Shown here: piece by piece, positions 12,424-15,855 of the stretch
How the letters are laid out: every line of letters begins with the position of its first letter
Position numbering within the stretch: position 1 is the first letter of the stretch
Origin: Peptococcaceae bacterium
Lineage (GTDB): Bacteria > Bacillota > DSM-521 > Neomoorellales > Neomoorellaceae
Direction of reading: 5' to 3'
NCBI GenBank assembly: GCA_003509545.1
Contig: DOLC01000013.1
Location: forward strand, 1-15,855
Length of the DNA: 15,855 bases
Notes under the pieces: model-generated
The model's input: the letters and a program-made list of their open reading frames with translations, nothing else
The model's database searches: none
What the model was told of the DNA's origin: nothing
Program-made: the position numbers and the translations under genes

Positions 12424-12689
12424 TACCTTTCTTTCCCTTTACCCAGTATCTGCCGGGCCAGCCCGGTGGCTACCTCTTCGCGAACTTCCGTCTTGCCAGG
12501 GTAAGGTCTTTTAGCGGGCAAAGAGGCGTAGAGCTCGGTTAGGCGTTTGCGTTTCAGGGCCCTGACCTTTACCTCCCCGTCCGGGCTGAGATCGAAAAGG
12601 AGCTCGTCTCCCGGTTGCAAGTTAAGCTTGCGGCGGACGGCTACAGGTATCGTCACCTGCCCCTTACTTGTTAACCTTGCTCTTAACAT
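12423..12689 (-). CDS. AbrB/SpoVT-type antitoxin (pair 3)
   Basis: The 88-residue protein starts with an AbrB-type DNA-binding domain (residues 2-45: ARLTSKGQVTIPVAVRRKLN, then LQPGDELLFDL), with the signature S-K-G-Q-V-T-I-P. The C-terminal half is basic and proline-containing and would bind the toxin. AAGGAGGT six bases upstream is one of the best ribosome binding sites in the window. Strong antitoxin translation is usual in such pairs. The stop is shared with the toxin start (TAATG). It is related in fold, but not close in sequence, to the antitoxin of pair 1. Confidence 0.9.
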   Translation of the reverse strand: MLRARLTSKGQVTIPVAVRRKLNLQPGDELLFDLSPDGEVKVRALKRKRLTELYASLPAKRPYPGKTEVREEVATGLARQILGKGKER

Positions 12690-12710
12690 TTAAATACCTC
12701 CTTACGTCTA

Positions 12711-12739
12711 AGGATAGGCCTTACGTTAGTTCCTGTCAA
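12711..12739 (-). promoter_or_regulatory. Promoter of toxin-antitoxin pair 3 with inverted repeat at the -10 box
   Basis: On the minus strand TTGACA (12734-12739) and TATCCT (12711-12716) are 17 bases apart. TAAGG and CCTTA form a 5-bp inverted repeat around a 5-base centre that overlaps the -10 box. The direct repeat ACGTAAGG occurs twice, the second running into the ribosome binding site. This fits an operator for AbrB-type autorepression. Confidence 0.75.
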
Positions 12740-12788
12740 GGGTAGTTGCCTGAACGGGGGTTTGACCGGTCTTTACCCCCGGCGACAA

Positions 12789-12833
12789 GCGGCATAGGGT
12801 ATAGTGCCGCTCGGCGGCATGGACGTCTCCCCG
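12789..12833. repeat. Intergenic repeat, copy C (partial), with GCGGCA hairpin
   Basis: Bases 12804-12833 align with 1482-1512 of repeat copy A (shared core CGGCGGCATGGAYGTCTSCCCG), with about four differences and a one-base gap. GCGGCA (12789-12794) and TGCCGC (12805-12810) form a 6-bp inverted repeat. Only the last third of the A/B repeat is recognisable here, so the relationship is tentative. Confidence 0.4.
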
Positions 12834-12866
12834 CGGAGCCGGTGGACCCGGCCGGCCGCGGGGCCG

Positions 12867-12892
12867 CCCTTAATTTACGACTACCAGACGGC
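12867..12892 (-). pseudogene. Duplicated 3' tail of the neighbouring secreted-protein gene
   Basis: These 26 bases match 12934-12959, the last codons and stop of the gene that ends at 12937, with one difference and an offset of 67 bases. On the minus strand they encode RLVVVN and a stop, as in the intact gene. The intervening 41 bases are GC-rich and not similar to the gene. This is either a short tandem duplication of the gene end or the remnant of a second paralogue. Confidence 0.75.
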
Positions 12893-12936
12893 AGAAGCCC
12901 AGGCGTCCGCTCCTCCGGGCGGGGCGCCGGCCACCC

Positions 12937-13896
12937 TTAATTTACAACTACCAGACGGCTCTTACCGTAATACTGCACCCTGGCCTTCAGCTGCTCGCTC
13001 ACAAACCGCAGGGGCACCAGGATCCGCCCTTCCCGCACCGCGGCCGGGACATCCAGGGAAACGGCGGCACCGTTGACCCTGGCCTGCCGGCTGCCGATTT
13101 CCAGCCTTATGGTGAGGCCGTTGCCTTCAAGGGTTACCACCCCGTTCTCGTAGGAAACGCCGGCCCCCAGGGCTTCGGCCAGACGGCGCAGGGGAACCAA
13201 GACACGGCCACCTTCCACCCTGGGCTCCACATCAAACTCCACCTCTCTGCCGCGGAAGAAAACCTTCACCTTCAGGTCGTTAAGAAGGGCGCGGGCTTCG
13301 TCGAGGTCCCGGTAGGCTTCCTCGTCCTCGGGGAGCTGGGCCACAACGTCCATCAGGGCGGCTTTGGCCTTGTCGGCCCGGCCCGCCTTAAAGTAGAGTT
13401 TCACCAGCTCCTTCTTAACTTCGGCCCGGCCTACATCATCCACCTCCTCATCTTCCTCCACGGCCTGCTCCAGCGCCTCGGTTATTTGCGCCAGTTCTTC
13501 CCGGTCCTGCCACCCGGCCAGCAGCCCTTTGGCCTCATAGACCGCCTCGGCTACACTCCTGCCCTCAAGCTTAGCCTCTAGGGCCGCCCTGGCCACCGGG
13601 TTTTTCACGTGCTGCAGGGCATTCTCGATTCCCCGGTAGCCGTGTCCGGCCGCACCGCGGGGATGCTCTTTAACCTGCCCTGTCTTTTTCCCTTTCCCTC
13701 TCGTGCCTTCCTGCTCTCGCTCCTGTTCCTGTTCCCGCTCCTGTTCCCTCTCCTGCTCCCTTTCCACGTCCTGCTCCACGGCTTGCACCGGGTATGCAGC
13801 GCCTGCAGAGGACGTTTCAGCCCGCGCCGGCAGGACCGCTCCCAGGCAGAACAGCAAGCCCAGCACCAGTGCCGCGTAGGCCTTTCCTTTACCCAT
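12937..13896 (-). CDS. Secreted protein with copper amine oxidase N-terminal-type (stalk) domain
   Basis: The 319-residue protein starts with a signal peptide (basic MGKGK, hydrophobic 7-22, probable cleavage after ARA-26), so it is exported. A low-complexity Glu/Gln/Arg segment (about 41-63, EREQEREQEREQ) and a basic linker (65-80) follow. A helical, acidic middle (about 88-205) contains a helix-repeat-like stretch (KLYFKAGRADKAKAALMDV). The C-terminal part (about 212-319) matches the copper amine oxidase N-terminal-like domain twice: EPRVEGGRVLVPLRRLAEALGA and PAAVREGRILVPLRFVSEQLKA. Known proteins with this domain in Firmicutes are mostly cell-surface proteins in which it acts as a stalk, without amine oxidase activity. 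The function is unknown; an envelope role is inferred. GGGGGG precedes the ATG. No partner gene is adjacent. Confidence 0.85.
   Translation of the reverse strand: MGKGKAYAALVLGLLFCLGAVLPARAETSSAGAAYPVQAVEQDVEREQEREQEREQEQEREQEGTRGKGKKTGQVKEHPRGAAGHGYRGIENALQHVKNPVARAALEAKLEGRSVAEAVYEAKGLLAGWQDREELAQITEALEQAVEEDEEVDDVGRAEVKKELVKLYFKAGRADKAKAALMDVVAQLPEDEEAYRDLDEARALLNDLKVKVFFRGREVEFDVEPRVEGGRVLVPLRRLAEALGAGVSYENGVVTLEGNGLTIRLEIGSRQARVNGAAVSLDVPAAVREGRILVPLRFVSEQLKARVQYYGKSRLVVVN
13708..13770 (-). repeat. Short tandem repeat encoding the Glu/Gln/Arg segment
   Basis: A run of six-base-like units (CTCCTG/TTCCCG/CTCCTG and similar on the plus strand) encodes alternating Glu-Gln and Arg-Glu pairs. 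Such a tract can expand or contract by slippage in whole codons and would vary the length of the spacer after the signal peptide. Confidence 0.7.
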
Positions 13897-14320
13897 AGAA
13901 CAACCCCCCGATACTTTGGTAGTGTCGGTGCTTCCGGACTATCGCCCCCGGGGCGCGGCTTCGGACCCCGCCCGGTCCCTGCGGGCGGCATATCCGGCCG
14001 CCGCAAAGGCTTATCCCTTCGCGGCCCGCCGCCTATCCTTCGCCCGGGTGTCGTTGCCGCCCCGGATGGAACCCCCCGCACGGAGCCCCCTGGGCGCCGC
14101 CGGGCCGGCCCAGAAGCCAGGGGGCTTGCCCGCGGTTTTTGCCGGGCCGGCCCGGGAGAGGCAGCCCCTCCGGAAGTACACGGGTTCGGACCCGGTTTCA
14201 CCGACCGGCTCGGGACCGGTGCCTAAAGGGGCCCTAAGCCGGGTCCCCTGGGAATTTCCCCTTGTTGCGGAAGCACCTTCCAGGTTTCTACTAAATATAT
14301 TCGGCTCCCGGCCAGCAATT
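13897..14320. other. Gene-free GC-rich stretch with long inverted repeats
   Basis: About 420 bases between mtnA and the secreted-protein gene contain no believable gene. AGCCCCCTGG (14084-14093) and CCAGGGGGCT (14117-14126) form a perfect 10-bp inverted repeat around 23 bases. The 13-mer GCCGGGCCGGCCC occurs twice (14099-14111 and 14141-14153), and ACCGG...CCGGT forms a smaller hairpin near 14200-14220. A TTTTT run at 14136-14140 follows the large hairpin on the plus strand. The stretch may hold the mtnA terminator, a structured leader of the next gene, or a small RNA. I did not recognise a known riboswitch. Confidence 0.5.
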
Positions 14321-15367
14321 TTAGGGGGTCAGCACCCGGGGGATGTTCTCGGTATAGGGCGGCCTGATTACGCCCTTCTCCGTAATTATAGCCGTAACGT
14401 AGGTGTGAGGGGTTACGTCAAAGGCCGGGTTAAAGACGTGGATCCCCTCGGGAGCCGTCCTTCTTCCTCCCCAGCACCTGACTTCTTCGGGATCCCGCTC
14501 TTCGATGGGTATCTCACCACCATGGGACAGGCTCAAATCAAAGGTGGAACTGGGGGCCGCCACGTAGAAGGGCAGGCCGTGCTCCCGGGCCAGGATGGCC
14601 ACCCCGTAGGTGCCGATTTTGTTGGCCACATCGCCGTTGGCCGCAATGCGGTCGGCCCCTACGATCACCGCCTGGACCCACCCCTTCTGCATGACCACCG
14701 CCGCCATGTTATCGGTAATAAGGGTAACCGGAATGCCCGCCTCCTTTAGCTCCCAGGCCGTAAGCCGCGCCCCCTGGAGGAGGGGCCTGGTTTCATCCAC
14801 AAAGACCCGCAGGACCTTGCCCTTTCCCGCGAGGTAATACACCGGGGCCAGGGCCGTGCCGTACCGGGCCGTGGCCAAGGTACCGGCATTGCAGTGGGTT
14901 AGAACCGCGTCCGCCCCGCGCAAAAGCTCGGCACCGTTCCGCCCTATGGCCAGGCACATGGCCTCGTCCTCTTCCTGAATGGCCAGGGCCTCCTTTAAGA
15001 CCACTTCCTTCAGGTCGTCAACCTCCTGGTATTCGGAGGCCGCCACCCTCTCCTGGATCCTCGCCAGGGCCCAGAAAAGGTTTACGGCCGTAGGCCGGGA
15101 AGTGGCCAGGTAATCGGCGGCTTCCTTTAAGTCTGCCAGGAAGCTCTCTTTATCCCTGGCACGGGAATCCTTTACCGCCAGATAAAGGCCGAAGGCAGCG
15201 GCAATCCCGATGGCCGGAGCACCCCTAACTTTAAGCTGTTTAATGGCCTCCCACATTTCGCGGATGTTCTGCGGCCGGATAACCACCAGCTCTTCCGGCA
15301 GCTTCGTCTGGTCGATGATTTCTACTCCGCCGTCCCTCCACACAATAGGCGCCACAGGCCGGTACAT
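14321..15367 (-). CDS. mtnA: MtnA, S-methyl-5-thioribose-1-phosphate isomerase
   Basis: MtnA converts methylthioribose-1-phosphate to methylthioribulose-1-phosphate in the methionine salvage pathway; it belongs to the eIF2B-alpha-like family. The 348-residue product shows RGAPAIGIAAAFG (48-60), TSRPTAVNLFWAL (89-101), THCNAGTLAT (157-166), GADRIAANGDVANKIGTY (237-254) and NPAFDVTP toward the end. Cys159 and Asp239 fit the catalytic pair known as Cys160/Asp240 in the Bacillus enzyme. The length is usual. GGAGGAGG six bases before the ATG at 15367 is strong. It follows the EamA permease gene by 16 bases, so the two are probably co-transcribed. Other salvage genes are not in view; in anaerobes MtnA can also serve 5-deoxyribose or ribulose-phosphate shunts, so its exact pathway is open. 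Confidence 0.95.
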   Translation of the reverse strand: MYRPVAPIVWRDGGVEIIDQTKLPEELVVIRPQNIREMWEAIKQLKVRGAPAIGIAAAFGLYLAVKDSRARDKESFLADLKEAADYLATSRPTAVNLFWALARIQERVAASEYQEVDDLKEVVLKEALAIQEEDEAMCLAIGRNGAELLRGADAVLTHCNAGTLATARYGTALAPVYYLAGKGKVLRVFVDETRPLLQGARLTAWELKEAGIPVTLITDNMAAVVMQKGWVQAVIVGADRIAANGDVANKIGTYGVAILAREHGLPFYVAAPSSTFDLSLSHGGEIPIEERDPEEVRCWGGRRTAPEGIHVFNPAFDVTPHTYVTAIITEKGVIRPPYTENIPRVLTP

Positions 15368-15383
15368 GGCGAACCTCCTCCCC

Positions 15384-15855
15384 TTACTTTGGTAACCGCT
15401 TTTCCCCGAAAATCCCGTCCGGTCTCCCCTGGCCGCCAGCTTGCCCGCCCCCCTCCCTCCGGGACTCCATACCCTGGGCCTTGTATTCGGCCACCTGTTG
15501 CCGGGCCACTCCGGCGAGGATCAGGGCTCCCCCCAGTAACTGGCTGGGATAAAGCCTCTCGTTTAAGAGCAGGTAGCCGAGCACGGCGGTGACTACCGGC
15601 TCCAGGGTTAAAATGATGGCCGCCCGGGAGGCTCCGATATATACCAGCCCCCGGCACAGGGTTTCCGAGGCGACCACCGTGCATACCAGGGCCAGGACCA
15701 GCACAGCCCCCACCACCTCAGCGTTCAGGGGCCCCCGGAATTGGTTGCTCAAAAGGGCAACCGGCAGAAAGAGAACAGCCAGGACTAAAGTGAGGTAGGC
15801 ATTAAACACCCTAGTCTCTACCCGTCTTAACAGAAATCGGCCACCAGGTCCCCCG
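15384..15855 (-). CDS. EamA-family (DMT superfamily) permease, C-terminal half, cut by window edge
   Basis: The frame is open to the window edge, so the true start lies beyond 15855. The GTG at 15809 is internal: the preceding codons (FLLRRVETR) continue the typical DMT linker. The visible about 157 residues hold several membrane segments and the conserved EamA pattern (SRAAIILTLEPVVTAVLGYLLLNERLYPSQLLGGALILAGV), which marks the second EamA repeat near the C terminus. Such proteins are membrane exporters or importers of amino acids, nucleotide sugars or other small metabolites. The substrate is unknown. The cytoplasmic tail is longer than usual (about 40 polar residues with a GGGQAGGQG run). 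mtnA follows after 16 bases. Confidence 0.88.
   Translation of the reverse strand, partial: GGPGGRFLLRRVETRVFNAYLTLVLAVLFLPVALLSNQFRGPLNAEVVGAVLVLALVCTVVASETLCRGLVYIGASRAAIILTLEPVVTAVLGYLLLNERLYPSQLLGGALILAGVARQQVAEYKAQGMESRREGGGQAGGQGRPDGIFGEKRLPK

Noticed and set aside
13897..14320. A cyclic-di-GMP (GEMM) or other known riboswitch before the secreted-protein gene
   Set aside because: Pieces such as GGCAAAAACC and CGCAAAGG occur, but on different strands or in the wrong order and spacing for the consensus.
13605..14749. Long overlapping open frames on both strands (198, 205 and 277 codons)
   Set aside because: They are Pro/Arg/Gly/Ala-rich products of high GC, run antisense to mtnA or the secreted-protein gene, and have no domain pattern.
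1..15855. CRISPR array
   Set aside because: No set of regularly spaced short direct repeats is present. The repeats seen are dispersed elements, small hairpins and a codon repeat.

Overview
The window reads as chromosomal DNA of a thermophilic, GC-rich Clostridia-type Firmicute, most likely close to Moorella/Thermanaeromonas. The main evidence is a 560-residue formate--tetrahydrofolate ligase whose sequence and last residues match the Moorella thermoacetica enzyme as I recall it. Short three-cysteine NadA, NiaR, MtnA, sigma-A-like promoters and several TTG/GTG starts agree. No database search was possible, so the genus is an inference.

Layout. (1) 1-1418: the end of a small mobile element, then an MFS exporter (+). 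(2) 1419-5019, all on the minus strand: fhs, then a terminator, then pstB and phoU behind their own Pho box, with two copies of a small intergenic repeat after pstB and after phoU. (3) 5156-9336: the de novo NAD operon nadA-nadB-nadC (-), with a 272-bp and a 264-bp copy of the same non-coding element on either side in opposite orientations. (4) 9353-12739: the NAD repressor gene niaR, then an accessory stretch with three complete VapBC-type toxin-antitoxin pairs mixed with fragments of vapC and niaR. (5) 12867-13896: a secreted protein with two stalk-like (copper amine oxidase N-terminal) segments and a duplicated 3' tail. (6) 13897-14320: a gene-free GC-rich stretch with large inverted repeats. 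(7) 14321-15855: mtnA, and an EamA-type permease cut by the window edge.

How the genes work together. NadB oxidises aspartate to iminoaspartate, NadA condenses it with dihydroxyacetone phosphate to quinolinate, and NadC makes nicotinate mononucleotide. NiaR, encoded just upstream, should repress this operon when nicotinate is available. A strong sigma-A promoter and a GACA-repeat operator candidate lie upstream of nadA. PstB and PhoU belong to high-affinity phosphate uptake, and the four-hexamer Pho box upstream of pstB indicates phosphate-starvation control. Fhs is the ATP-dependent formate-fixing step of the methyl branch of the Wood-Ljungdahl pathway.

The most interesting item is the element family. 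The two full copies have matching ends and each sits between its own 9-bp target duplication (one perfect, one 8 of 9). The ends resemble those of IS10. This fits a MITE moved by an IS4-family transposase. One copy is inserted 12 bp upstream of the -35 box of the nad promoter.
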